Source of the DNA: Nanohaloarchaea archaeon B1-Br10_U2g21
GTDB taxonomy: Archaea; Nanohalarchaeota; Nanosalinia; Nanosalinales; Nanosalinaceae
Length of the DNA: 42,825 nt
Assembly (NCBI GenBank): GCA_001563915.1
Contig: LKMP01000006.1
Coordinates: 1-42,825 of the forward strand
Reading direction: 5' to 3'
A program made the translations under genes and the position numbers. Numbering within the stretch: the stretch's first letter is position 1; the number at the start of each line of letters is the position of its first letter. Positions 16,224-23,948 of the stretch are shown here, piece after piece. A model generated the notes under the pieces. The model saw only the letters and a program-made list of their open reading frames with translations. It was not told where the DNA came from and did not search any database.

Positions 16224-16788
16224 TGTTTTCTTCCTCCTCTTCTTCATCTTCAGATTCAGCTTCCGTATCCGTTTCTTCTTCATCTTCTGAGACTTCTTCG
16301 GCCTCAGATTCTTCTGACTCTTCTGATTCTTCAAACTCTTCTACTTCAATTTGTTTTTCTTCTTCCTGGGTAAGCATGTATCCAGGAATGTTAACTCTTT
16401 TTCCATCAATATAGACATGTCCATGCACTACTAGCTGTCTTGCTTGCTTAGGAGTGTCTGCTAGACCTCTTCTGTGTACTGCTGTCTGTAGTCTACGGTT
16501 TAGAATGTCTTCAACTTGTAGTGTTAGTAGGTCTTCAAGCTGTGCGTTAGATTTTACTAGACCTAGCCTGTGTACTTTTTGTATTACTTCTTTTGCTTCT
16601 TCTGAGTCAGGTTCTGATACAAGTCTTCTTGCCTGTCTTCTCAAGCTTCTTAGTTCGGAGTATGCTTTGTAAATCTCTTCTTTGTTTGCGAGACCATAGT
16701 TTTCAGATAGTTCGGCCTCCTTGTTCATTCTTTCTTGGTTCCATGCCCTGTTAGGCGTTTCGTATTGTTTTTTGAGTTTCTTTACCAT
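16216..16788 (-). CDS. rps4: 30S ribosomal protein S4 (uS4) with acidic tail
   Basis: 190 residues. N-terminal archaeal uS4 region ([16 protein letters not shown]), then the S4 RNA-binding domain ([34 protein letters not shown]) at about residues 95-150. The last 45 residues are almost entirely Glu/Asp/Ser, an addition beyond the normal archaeal C-terminus and consistent with high-salt cytoplasm. uS4 is a primary 16S rRNA binder. The ATG at 16788 follows the micro-ORF stop by one base. Confidence 0.95.
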   Translation of the reverse strand: MVKKLKKQYETPNRAWNQERMNKEAELSENYGLANKEEIYKAYSELRSLRRQARRLVSEPDSEEAKEVIQKVHRLGLVKSNAQLEDLLTLQVEDILNRRLQTAVHRRGLADTPKQARQLVVHGHVYIDGKRVNIPGYMLTQEEEKQIEVEEFEESEESEESEAEEVSEDEEETDTEAESEDEEEEEENNE

Positions 16789-16789
16789 T

Positions 16790-16855
16790 CTATCTCAGCC
16801 TGTTTTTGAGTTCTCTGTATTTTCTCTTTGCTTTTTCTGTTGTTTCTGAGAACAT
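16790..16855 (-). CDS. Possible 21-codon micro-ORF between rps13 and rps4
   Basis: The ATG shares one base with the rps13 stop (TAATG) and the TAG stop is separated by one base from the rps4 ATG, so the frame exactly fills the gap. The peptide begins [16 protein letters not shown] and is strongly basic, unlike the window's proteome but like ribosomal tails. It may be a translated coupling peptide, or just a spacer that allows ribosome run-through. Too short to be judged by composition. Confidence 0.35.
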   Translation of the reverse strand: MFSETTEKAKRKYRELKNRLR

Positions 16856-17319
16856 TATTCTTCTCCACTTGGTGCTGCTTCTTCTTTGATTGCTGCAGTG
16901 TCTACTCCAACTTTGCTTCCTGTTCTGAAGCTGGATTTGGTTTTTTGTCCTCTTACTGGTAGTCCGAGCTTGTGTCTCCATCCTCTATAGCTATCTATTT
17001 CTTTAAGCCTTCTGATGTCGAATTCTTGTTTTAGCTCGAGGTCTGACTCTATTAGATGTCCGTCTTCTCCAGTTTCTCTGTCTTTTCTCCTGTTAAGCAA
17101 CCATGATGGCACTTCAGGATTTTTAATTTCTTTTTCGATTTCTTCTATCTTTTCATCGCTTAGATCTCCAATCTTCTGGCCTTTCAGGCCTAGATCATGT
17201 GCGATTGCGTTCCCATACAGCTCTCCGACTCCGGTTAGGCCTGTCAAGGCTTTTTCCACCGGCTTTGTGCCGTCGATTCCTGTACGTGCAATTCTTACAA
17301 TTTCTTTAGTTTCGGACAT
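16855..17319 (-). CDS. rps13: 30S ribosomal protein S13 (uS13)
   Basis: 154 residues. Contains the uS13 helix-two-turn-helix region (KALTGLTGVGELYGNAIA), the archaeal SWLLNRRKD segment, and the C-terminal YRGWRHKLGLPVRGQKT motif that contacts rRNA and tRNA. The usual basic extreme tail is replaced by an acidic one (IKEEAAPSGEE). First gene of the rps13-rps4-rps11-rpoD operon, the conserved archaeal order. The ATG at 17319 follows the TATA box by about 33 nt. Confidence 0.95.
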   Translation of the reverse strand: MSETKEIVRIARTGIDGTKPVEKALTGLTGVGELYGNAIAHDLGLKGQKIGDLSDEKIEEIEKEIKNPEVPSWLLNRRKDRETGEDGHLIESDLELKQEFDIRRLKEIDSYRGWRHKLGLPVRGQKTKSSFRTGSKVGVDTAAIKEEAAPSGEE

Positions 17320-17347
17320 CGGGTATAGAACTGGGTCTCGCTTAAAT

Positions 17348-17356
17348 CTTATAAAG
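17348..17356 (-). promoter_or_regulatory. TATA box of ribosomal operon
   Basis: CTTTATAAG on the minus strand, giving a predicted leader of about 7 nt before rps13. A second AT-rich element, GATTTAAG, lies just downstream at 17341-17348. Confidence 0.55.
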
Positions 17357-17423
17357 GTATGAACCCCTAGAACTGATTCCGGCAGTAATTGTTAGAAAAA
17401 TGTTGCGCTCTAATTAGACTTAT

Positions 17424-17903
17424 ATGGTCTTAACCCGACTAATACACCGCTTAACTACGCCCCCAAGAGAGTTCGTAGAAATTGAAGAGGATATTGGCGA
17501 AGTTTTGACAACTCATGCGATAGCCGGAATGGAGGACGAGTATGGCGAAGTAGGCCGACAAAAATTGAATGCTGACTGGGACGAAGTAGAAAGACTAATG
17601 GAAGAAAGTCCAGGAGTTTTCAAGTCTCCTGAAGCCGAATTTAATTATAATGGCGGCCTTACCGCATTAAGCCGACGACCCGGATGCACAAACGTTGAAA
17701 GCCTGAGCTATGATGTTAATGGAAATGATTATTCAATATTCTTGATAGAGGTTGCCGAACCTATAATCACTGATGATAATCCTTTCTACATTGTGGGAGA
17801 GGTTTTTGAGTTTCCTGAGTCTGAAACAGATGCTAAGCTAAGTTACTTGAATGCTGAAAGACGAGATTATGACACTCCTCTTTCAGAAAATCTTGAAAGA
17901 TAA
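17424..17903 (+). CDS. Hypothetical protein, paralogue of 18807-19271
   Basis: 159 residues, acidic. No known family, signal peptide or membrane segment. It shares a layout and several positions with the protein at 18807-19271: an early (V/E)EIEE segment, then a strand pair followed by (Y)(I/L)(V/I)GEV and an acidic stretch, and similar lengths. The two genes flank the carbonic anhydrase gene. The ATG at 17424 has no obvious ribosome-binding site, as expected for leaderless messages. Function unknown. Confidence 0.65.
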   Translation: MVLTRLIHRLTTPPREFVEIEEDIGEVLTTHAIAGMEDEYGEVGRQKLNADWDEVERLMEESPGVFKSPEAEFNYNGGLTALSRRPGCTNVESLSYDVNGNDYSIFLIEVAEPIITDDNPFYIVGEVFEFPESETDAKLSYLNAERRDYDTPLSENLER

Positions 17904-17936
17904 AAAATTAAGAAAATGCGCGGCCTGTGTTAAATA

Positions 17937-18701
17937 TCAACTGATACGTTTTGCATTGATTAGACTATAGCTCGACACCTTTTCTTCAAGGGTTTCTGGA
18001 CTCTTTTCTCCACAATAATTTACCAGATATAACTGGCCTTTTTTACCCTCATACATGCCGTCAAGGTCAAAAACTAGACCTATGAATTCTGTATCTGTGT
18101 AATCTGACCGTTCTATGAGTTCTGCAACTTGATTGTCTACATTCCTTTCTACAAGCCTATCAACCTCTTCTATCTTCTCTGCATTACCCTTTAGTTCCTT
18201 GTAATCTTCTAGCAGCCCAGAGTTTATTAACAGACGAATTTTTGTGTTTATTCCTTGTGTTTTCCCATTATACTTGGCTAGGTTTACTTGATCTATTTCT
18301 ATATCATCTAAATCATAGTCTTTCTCTAGCGCTTCAAGAGTTTCATATGCTGCAGTTACCGCACCACAACCTGTATGCCCTATTACTGCCGCCACAGTAG
18401 GAGTCTCAGAGTGCTCCGGTATATAGTCTACATCTCCAGAAATAGTTGTTTCTCCTTCATGCGTATATTCTAGAACCGAGTTCCCTATTGTACCTCGAGT
18501 AAACTCCGCTCCTATTTCTTCATTACCCCACATGCCCTCCTGCTTAACTCTAGAGTCGCAGCACGACACCGTTGTAGTTACGGGATCTTGGCCGTCCACA
18601 TGTTCTTGCAGCTTCTCCTGCATTTTTTCTATATACTCATTATTTCCTTCAAAAACTTCGTTTAGAAAATTAAGCAAATTGAATGTTTCTTCTGTACTCA
18701 T
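17937..18701 (-). CDS. Beta-class carbonic anhydrase
   Basis: 254 residues. The zinc and catalytic signature is complete: Cys47-x-Asp49-x-Arg51 in SCCDSRV and His109-x2-Cys112 in VIGHTGCGAV. It would interconvert CO2 and bicarbonate in the cytosol; there is no signal peptide. The central region has extra acidic segments. The ATG at 18701 has a TATA box 24-25 nt upstream (leaderless). It is convergent with 17424-17903 and divergent from 18807-19271. Family assignment is firm; physiological role (pH or bicarbonate supply) is inferred. Confidence 0.85.
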   Translation of the reverse strand: MSTEETFNLLNFLNEVFEGNNEYIEKMQEKLQEHVDGQDPVTTTVSCCDSRVKQEGMWGNEEIGAEFTRGTIGNSVLEYTHEGETTISGDVDYIPEHSETPTVAAVIGHTGCGAVTAAYETLEALEKDYDLDDIEIDQVNLAKYNGKTQGINTKIRLLINSGLLEDYKELKGNAEKIEEVDRLVERNVDNQVAELIERSDYTDTEFIGLVFDLDGMYEGKKGQLYLVNYCGEKSPETLEEKVSSYSLINAKRIS

Positions 18702-18721
18702 CGGTGAGGAACCATTTGAAC

Positions 18722-18729
18722 ATTATAAT
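18722..18729 (-). promoter_or_regulatory. TATA box of carbonic anhydrase gene
   Basis: ATTATAAT on the minus strand, centred 24-25 nt before the ATG at 18701; predicts leaderless transcription. Confidence 0.5.
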
Positions 18730-18806
18730 TTAATTAACTGAACTACTCTTGACTCAACTGTAAAAATAGTAATAAGTAAACCAGAAAGTAAGACTTAATA
18801 CCTATA

Positions 18807-19271
18807 ATGACCAAAACTAGTCCCGACATTCTAGACCCTTATGAAGAAATAGAAGAAGAATATCAAGACATTTTATACAGTCATGCTAGCGACTCCGCAG
18901 CCCATTACGGCGGTTCTCTACACGAAAGCTCTTCATCATGGAGCCAAATACTAGAGCATATAGGAGACTCATGCGGCTCCATAGATGACAAATGCTATCT
19001 AGGTTATGAGTTAGAGATGGCTGCAGACATGCTTGAAAACACTTCCCATCTAGGTCTGAAAAACGAAGACGAGGAGATTTATCTTTTGATAGGTAGAGCA
19101 TCCGGATTCATAATCGACAAAAATATTCGAACTCCCGAATACTTAATTGGAGAAGTAAAAAAATGGGAAAGCGGAGACACAACCGTGCCCAACTGGAGAT
19201 TTATAGGCGAAATTCGCACTCCTAGCTTCCTGAAAGACACATTAAATAGGCCTCCATCGCTTTCAAAATAA
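18807..19271 (+). CDS. Hypothetical protein, paralogue of 17424-17903
   Basis: 154 residues, acidic, with two Cys (CGS and KCY) and no known motif. The segment YEEIEEEYQDIL and the later EIYLLIGRASGFII ... YLIGEVKKWESG match the order of VEIEEDIGEVL and YSIFLIEVAEPII ... YIVGEVFEFPES in the protein at 17424-17903. I infer a diverged orphan family. It is divergent from the carbonic anhydrase gene, sharing a 105-bp intergenic region. Function unknown. Confidence 0.65.
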   Translation: MTKTSPDILDPYEEIEEEYQDILYSHASDSAAHYGGSLHESSSSWSQILEHIGDSCGSIDDKCYLGYELEMAADMLENTSHLGLKNEDEEIYLLIGRASGFIIDKNIRTPEYLIGEVKKWESGDTTVPNWRFIGEIRTPSFLKDTLNRPPSLSK

Positions 19272-19316
19272 CCAAATTCTCCCTTCTTATCAGGCAGATA
19301 TCTTGAAAGAAAAAGA

Positions 19317-19598
19317 TTATTTTTCGTCGACCTTTTTTATTAGATGCCAGCCAAATTCTGTCTGTACAGGCTCAGATACTTCCTCTTTACCAAGATCGAA
19401 CGCCTCTCTTTCAAAAGGCTTAACCATATCTCCTCTTCCAAACCATCCGAGATCTCCGCCTTTATTTCCTGACGGACACTCCGATTTTTCTTTTGCAAGT
19501 TCTTCGAAGCTTTCTCCGCCATCTATCTCTTGTTTTATCTGACGAGCATGCTCCCGATTATCTACCAAAATATGTTTGGCGCGTACTTTTTGTACCAT
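19317..19598 (-). CDS. Parvulin-type peptidyl-prolyl isomerase
   Basis: 93 residues, a single PpiC/rotamase domain with the family signatures KHILV near the start (His9), the GGDLGWFGRGDMV loop, PFEREAF and the closing FGWHLIKK. This is the minimal cytosolic parvulin seen in bacteria and Thaumarchaeota, without a signal peptide. It catalyses cis/trans isomerisation of Xaa-Pro bonds during folding. It lies 64 nt downstream of the VOC protein gene on the same strand. Confidence 0.9.
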   Translation of the reverse strand: MVQKVRAKHILVDNREHARQIKQEIDGGESFEELAKEKSECPSGNKGGDLGWFGRGDMVKPFEREAFDLGKEEVSEPVQTEFGWHLIKKVDEK

Positions 19599-19662
19599 AA
19601 CACCTTTTTCGCCCTCGACATTTTTAGAAACTCGGGGAGAAAAAACATAACCCTCTCAGACT

Positions 19663-20268
19663 TTATACTCCCATTCCTCCAGAGGCCTCAGGAAGATCAA
19701 CTTTCTCATATTCTATTTCTAGCTCATCCAAAGCCTGCTCCAGATGTTTCTCCTTAGCATACTCTGAACCATCCTCTACTCTCAACTTATGAGCCCTAGC
19801 CAGTACTTTAGCCCTCTTCTCATCAGGAATCCTGTATTTATCCGCAGATAACTCCACCACCAACCCGTTATTATCCTGTGTATAAATCGAATGGAAAATT
19901 CCTCTGTTAAACACATTATAACCGTAGCCCTCTCCATCTAATGCATCAGTTATTTGCTCAAACTCGGCCGGATCGATTTTATAAGATATATGATGAACTG
20001 ACCCTGTCTGACCTCTCTGTAGTGGCACAGAAGGCCTATCATCATTAACAAAAAAAGTTAGTATTCTACCATCCCCTGTGTCAAAGAATAAATGCGTCTG
20101 ATTCGGATCATCAAGATTAGGCTGCTTCAATACCAAAGGCATCCCTAAAATATCTTGATAGAACTCTATAGTCTCCTCGGCATTACTCCCCCAAATTGTG
20201 ATATGATCGGTTCCACGAGTTTTCAATAAGCTATCAGGTCTTTCTGTATCAACGTTGAGATCAGTCAT
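19663..20268 (-). CDS. VOC (glyoxalase/dioxygenase) superfamily protein
   Basis: 201 residues. The DHITIWG start strand, FYQDILGMPLVLKQ helix, HLFFDTGDG strand, GSVHHISYKI second-half start and GLVVELS strand are the paired beta-alpha-beta-beta-beta modules of the vicinal oxygen chelate fold. Metal ligands His (DHI), His (VHH) and Glu (VEL) are present. A C-terminal helical extension of about 60 residues follows. The substrate cannot be told from sequence; the enzyme could be a dioxygenase or a lyase. Confidence 0.8.
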   Translation of the reverse strand: MTDLNVDTERPDSLLKTRGTDHITIWGSNAEETIEFYQDILGMPLVLKQPNLDDPNQTHLFFDTGDGRILTFFVNDDRPSVPLQRGQTGSVHHISYKIDPAEFEQITDALDGEGYGYNVFNRGIFHSIYTQDNNGLVVELSADKYRIPDEKRAKVLARAHKLRVEDGSEYAKEKHLEQALDELEIEYEKVDLPEASGGMGV

Positions 20269-20336
20269 ACTATAATTTGGGAGTCTTGATAGTTAAGTAG
20301 AAATCGGAACTGTATGACAAAAAAGAATAGGTTGTT

Positions 20337-20443
20337 TAGCCCCCCCCGGATTCGAACCAGGGTCACCGGCTTTCTCCTACCAACAGCTTTATCGCTGTAC
20401 AGTAGCCAAAGGCCGGAAGGATTGGCCACTACCCCAGGGGGCT
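20337..20443 (-). tRNA. tRNA-Gln(UUG) with 34-nt intron
   Basis: The acceptor AGCCCCC pairs with GGGGGCT, discriminator A. The anticodon stem CCGGC/GCCGG encloses CTTTGG, an inserted 34 nt (20372-20405), then A, giving anticodon TTG. Removing the insert leaves 73 nt, the same length as the tRNA-Gln at 21203. The insert lies after position 37, the canonical archaeal site, and forms its own hairpin (CTAC/GTAG and ACAGC/GCTGT), consistent with splicing by the bulge-helix-bulge endonuclease. Confidence 0.9.
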
Positions 20444-20455
20444 GTTTTAGATAAA

Positions 20456-20670
20456 TTATAGACCTTTAGCTTTAATTGGTTGAATCAGTCTTATAAACTT
20501 GTCAACTTCATCTTGAGCTGCAACCTGAACAGTCCTATAACCTCCTTTAGAAGTAGATATTCCTAACTCTTCACATGGTTCTCTGAATCTTTGAGATGTG
20601 GTTTTGATGCGTCTTGAATTGTGTTACATCATAGCCATCTAGAGTTATAGCTAGAAAGAGTTTGAGGCCT
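20456..20670 (-). pseudogene. LAGLIDADG homing-endonuclease remnant
   Basis: No intact gene is present. Just after the copper-lipoprotein stop, one frame gives KLFLAITLDGYDVTQ, like the first LAGLIDADG helix with its DGY end. A different frame then gives 55 codons to a stop at 20456, including RIKTTSQRFREPCEELGI and VDKFIRLIQPIK, the pattern of the C-terminal part of a LAGLIDADG domain. The frame change near 20620 and the missing start indicate decay. It lies 12 nt upstream of the intron-bearing tRNA-Gln. Remote-homology call made by eye. Confidence 0.5.
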
Positions 20671-21126
20671 TTATCTTACGGTTATTGTTCCTTCCATTCC
20701 TTGTTCTGCATGACCAGAAACTGAGCATTCGAAGTCGTATTCTCCTTCTTCATCGAACGTTACTTCAAACGAGTCTCTTTCTCCGGAAGAAATTACTTCT
20801 GTTCCCTCATCAAGGTCTGGAATTCTTAAATCATGCTGCATGTCTCCAGTATTAGCAAACACAATTTCAACTGTCTCTCCTTGCTCAACCTCTACATTAT
20901 CTGAGTCAAAGTAATGTTCTCCGCCTTCTATAACTATCTGTCTAACATCTTCTCCATTTTCAGCATCGCTAGTTTCAGAATCTTCATCATCCTCTTCCTC
21001 CACGGATTCGTCTGGTTCTGGCTGGTCCAGCTCTCCTTCAGGAGTTTCTGGATCTTCCCCATTTAAACAACCTGATGTCACTAAGATTGCTGAAACCAGA
21101 AGTAGAAGTGCTATCCGACTTTCCAT
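20671..21126 (-). CDS. Blue-copper (plastocyanin/azurin-like) lipoprotein
   Basis: 151 residues. Signal peptide with a lipobox ending VTSGC; Cys20 is the probable lipid attachment site. A Glu/Asp/Pro-rich linker (21-60) leads to a cupredoxin domain with type 1 copper ligands His98, Cys134, His139 and Met144 (MQHDLRI and ECSVSGHAEQGM). It resembles the halocyanins of haloarchaea: a membrane-anchored, outside-facing electron carrier or copper binder. No oxidase or other redox partner is visible nearby. It lies between two tRNA-Gln genes. Confidence 0.9.
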   Translation of the reverse strand: MESRIALLLLVSAILVTSGCLNGEDPETPEGELDQPEPDESVEEEDDEDSETSDAENGEDVRQIVIEGGEHYFDSDNVEVEQGETVEIVFANTGDMQHDLRIPDLDEGTEVISSGERDSFEVTFDEEGEYDFECSVSGHAEQGMEGTITVR

Positions 21127-21202
21127 AACTTTGTATTAAATCGGAGTTTTTTAATATAAACTCCAGATTACCCGATCTTAAGCGCAAACTTAAAATTGGC
21201 TA

Positions 21203-21275
21203 TAGCCCCCACAGGATTCGAACCTGTGTCTTCACGCCCAGAACGTGAAAGGATTGGCCACTACCCCAGGGGGCT
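21203..21275 (-). tRNA. tRNA-Gln(CUG)
   Basis: 73 nt. Acceptor AGCCCCC/GGGGGCT with discriminator A, D-arm GGGTAGTGGCCAATCC, anticodon stem TCACG/CGTGA around TTCTGGG (anticodon CTG), T-arm ACAGG-TTCGAAT-CCTGT. No intron, no CCA. The first half is identical to the other tRNA-Gln at 20337-20443. Confidence 0.95.
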
Positions 21276-21359
21276 GCTTTCTTAAGAACTGTAGAATATA
21301 GCAATCTTAATAACCGGAGACTTTTTTCAGAAATTCTCTAATAGACCTATTTTTGAGGT

Positions 21360-22271
21360 TTAGGCCTGTTTTTGCCTCATCCTTTCTACTGAGTCTGCTA
21401 CTATGTTTAGAGCATCTTCAACGTTTTCCTCTGCCTGTTCAATAGATTTCTTCTCAGATTCATAGAGTCTGGCTCTTCTGAGTTGTTTTTGGACTCTGTT
21501 TATTTCTAAGTGATATTTCTGGATTTCTTTTGAGAACTCTTCTACTTCTTCTTCGAGCTGTAATAACGTTATTTCTTCAGCTCCTTCTTCCTGCGCCATT
21601 TGGTTTATTTCAGCTCTGAGTGTAGCTTCTATTTTTTGTCCTAATTGTTCGAGTCTTTGCTCGAATTTTTTCTGTTTTCTTGTGCCTGATTCAGCCACGA
21701 TTTTTCTTAATGTGCTTAATTGTTGCTCGAATTTTTCTGATTCTTGTTGCAGATAGTCTTCGGCGGTAAATCCTTTTTCTTGGTTTTTCTCTAATTCTGC
21801 AACCATTAAGGCTAGAATTCTCATCTCTTCTGCCTCCTGCTCTAGTCTCTGTGAGATGTCCAGAAGAGATTTTATGATGTAATCTGCATCATCTTCAGTA
21901 AGGCTTTCCTTCATTCTGTTAATGTTGCGGTTAATGTCTTGTAGTTCTAATCGAACAGAGTATTGTTCTTCTCCAATTATTTGCTCTGTTTTCTGTATAA
22001 GAGCAATCATTTTGCTAATATCCTGTATTCCATTTTCTATACTTTTTAGAGAGTCTCGTATTTCTTCTTCTATGTTGTTGGCCTTATCTAAAGCCTGTCT
22101 AATTTCTTGATCAGTGAGTTCATCTCCCTTGTTTTCTAGCCATTCGTCCAATTGGAATTCTTTTGCCTCAAGTTCATTTTCTTTGCCTAAAACGTTTTCA
22201 AAAAGCAGTCTGGCATCTGGAGTTATACGTTTGAACTTTTTAGCAAATCTGTATACAGGAGTTTTCCCCAT
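21360..22271 (-). CDS. Coiled-coil protein, paralogue A
   Basis: 303 residues. Short basic N-terminus (RFAKKFKRITP), then nearly continuous amphipathic helix and coiled coil. Residues about 95-225 align closely with paralogue B at 22328-23347: (I/V)(I/V)G(E/K)E(E/Q)YS, ELQDI(N/S)RNI, DADY(I/V)(I/V)K(S/E)LLD(I/V) and QKKFEQRLE versus EARFEEKLE. No membrane helix. The family is not recognised; possibly a structural or membrane-associated scaffold. The gene lies 56 nt after its paralogue and is probably co-transcribed. Confidence 0.7.
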   Translation of the reverse strand: MGKTPVYRFAKKFKRITPDARLLFENVLGKENELEAKEFQLDEWLENKGDELTDQEIRQALDKANNIEEEIRDSLKSIENGIQDISKMIALIQKTEQIIGEEQYSVRLELQDINRNINRMKESLTEDDADYIIKSLLDISQRLEQEAEEMRILALMVAELEKNQEKGFTAEDYLQQESEKFEQQLSTLRKIVAESGTRKQKKFEQRLEQLGQKIEATLRAEINQMAQEEGAEEITLLQLEEEVEEFSKEIQKYHLEINRVQKQLRRARLYESEKKSIEQAEENVEDALNIVADSVERMRQKQA

Positions 22272-22327
22272 GTTTTAGGATATGCTTTTTCCGGTTAAAA
22301 AGATTTTACAGTCTAGATTCTTTTTAC

Positions 22328-23347
22328 TTAGTTACTGAAAATTTTCTTTGCCATGCTTCCTGCCTGTCCCGCCATCTTTTGTATATCTTGAAACTGTGCT
22401 TCTTCAGACTGAAGCTTGCCTGAAACACCCTCCATTCTTTGCTGAGCTTCCTGTACATTACCAATAGCTTGCTGAATGGCTTGTTCATCTTCTTGGTAAA
22501 CTGAGCTTTGAGGCAAATCTGATTCTACTCTGTTTACTTCAGTTCTAAATGTTTCTAGTTCTGATGTGAACTCTTCAACTCCTTTTTTCAATTGAGAAAT
22601 AGTATTTTTTTCAGCGTTGAGTTGTTGGGACTCTTGATTTAACTCAGTCTCAAGCTGTTCTTCAATTTTCCTCTCAATAGTTTCAAGTTTTTCTTCAAAT
22701 CGTGCTTCCTGTTCTGTTCCTGCTTCTCTTATCAGCCTCTTCAAAGCCTTCAGTTCTTCTTTAAACCGCCCTACTTCTTGTTCTAGATGACCTTCAGCTT
22801 GAAGTTCCATGCTTTCAGTTCTTTCAAGATCGTATATCATTAGGGCTAGTTCCTCCATATCTTCGGACGCTGCTTCTATTTTCACTGAAACATCAAGAAG
22901 TTCTTTTACAACGTAGTCAGCATCTTCTTTAGTTAGGCCTCCTTCCTCCATCTTTCCTATATTTCGGCTAATATCTTGAAGTTCTTGGCTGATAGAATAT
23001 TCTTCTTTTCCAACCACTTGTTCTGCCTGCCTGACTTTCTCAATCATTTTTGCTTTTTGTTGAATGGCTTTTTCCATCCTCTGAATTATATCTTCTAATT
23101 CTTCTTCGATATTTTCTCCTTCTTCCAGGGCTTTTTGAAGTTCTGCAGGACTTGGTGTGCCGTTGAGTCCGCTCAGCCAGTTTCCTAGCCTCGTCTCTCT
23201 TTGGTCTACATCTTCCTCCTCATCAACAACTAGCTCAGCAGTTTTCCTGACTTCTTGAGCGAGGCCTCTTACATCTTTTCCAGTTATTCTCTTGCGCTTA
23301 CGTTTCTTTTGCTTTCCTCTACTGAACAAGCTGCCGAGAATGCCCAT
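22328..23347 (-). CDS. Coiled-coil protein, paralogue B
   Basis: 339 residues. The N-terminus MGILGSLFSRGKQKKRKRKR is a short amphipathic, very basic segment that might touch membrane lipid or nucleic acid. A long coiled coil follows, with the central block shared with paralogue A, and a C-terminal tail (GQAGSMAKKIF) A lacks. It is upstream of A in a probable two-gene unit. Long basic-headed coiled coils recall ESCRT-III-like or PspA-like proteins in general form only; I see no diagnostic motif. Confidence 0.7.
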   Translation of the reverse strand: MGILGSLFSRGKQKKRKRKRITGKDVRGLAQEVRKTAELVVDEEEDVDQRETRLGNWLSGLNGTPSPAELQKALEEGENIEEELEDIIQRMEKAIQQKAKMIEKVRQAEQVVGKEEYSISQELQDISRNIGKMEEGGLTKEDADYVVKELLDVSVKIEAASEDMEELALMIYDLERTESMELQAEGHLEQEVGRFKEELKALKRLIREAGTEQEARFEEKLETIERKIEEQLETELNQESQQLNAEKNTISQLKKGVEEFTSELETFRTEVNRVESDLPQSSVYQEDEQAIQQAIGNVQEAQQRMEGVSGKLQSEEAQFQDIQKMAGQAGSMAKKIFSN

Positions 23348-23453
23348 ATATCAAATAGCGTATGTGTCCAGTTTAAACCTTTCTGCCTGTAAAAATAATG
23401 ATGGGTAAACCTATGTTGGTTCTGAACGTCTATTCAAAATCCCGGTTTAATTT

Positions 23454-23948
23454 TTAAGAGATATTTTTAACCATGTATGTTCTTTCAGGATGTTCTGGGT
23501 CAGAAACATTGAGATCCTCAAATCCGTGACTTTTGTAAAATTTATAGGCTTGTTCTGAATTTGGATTTGTTCTAAGCACCATCTTGTCATATTTCTCAGC
23601 TTTTTCAGTCATGTTTTTGAGCAGCTTACTTCCAAGATGTTCGTGCTGATGATTAGGACTAATAGCAAGTTCATCGAGATAGGCTACTTCAAATCCTTTT
23701 AGAGGCTTCCAAAAATTCTCTGAATCTGGGTAAGGAGAGTCTCTTTGATTCATAGGATAAAGCATTGCAAACCCTTCTACTACCTTATCTATCTCTGCGA
23801 CTAGGATAATCGAGTCTCGTTCTTCATTTTTCTCAAGTTCTTCCTCTTCTTCTTCAAAAGATGTATCTTCCCAATATGGAGGCTTCCAAACTTTACTCCC
23901 TATTTCAGCTATTCTTTCTTCATCTGAAGGTCTGAACTCTCTAATCAT
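23454..23948 (-). CDS. GNAT family N-acetyltransferase
   Basis: 164 residues. Starts IREFRPSDEERIAEI, the usual GNAT first strand and helix, followed by an acidic loop. YLDELAISPNHQHEHLGSKL is motif A with a degenerate acetyl-CoA loop (HQHEHLG rather than Q/RxxGxG/A), and EQAYKFYKSHGFED is motif B. It would transfer an acetyl group from acetyl-CoA to an amine; the substrate (protein N-terminus or small molecule) is unknown. Confidence 0.85.
   Translation of the reverse strand: MIREFRPSDEERIAEIGSKVWKPPYWEDTSFEEEEEELEKNEERDSIILVAEIDKVVEGFAMLYPMNQRDSPYPDSENFWKPLKGFEVAYLDELAISPNHQHEHLGSKLLKNMTEKAEKYDKMVLRTNPNSEQAYKFYKSHGFEDLNVSDPEHPERTYMVKNIS

Noticed and set aside
16224-16334. 37-residue Lys/Arg-rich N-terminal extension of S11
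   Set aside because: It lies wholly inside rps4 in another frame and derives from the acidic tail codons; [13 protein letters not shown] is the normal uS11 start.
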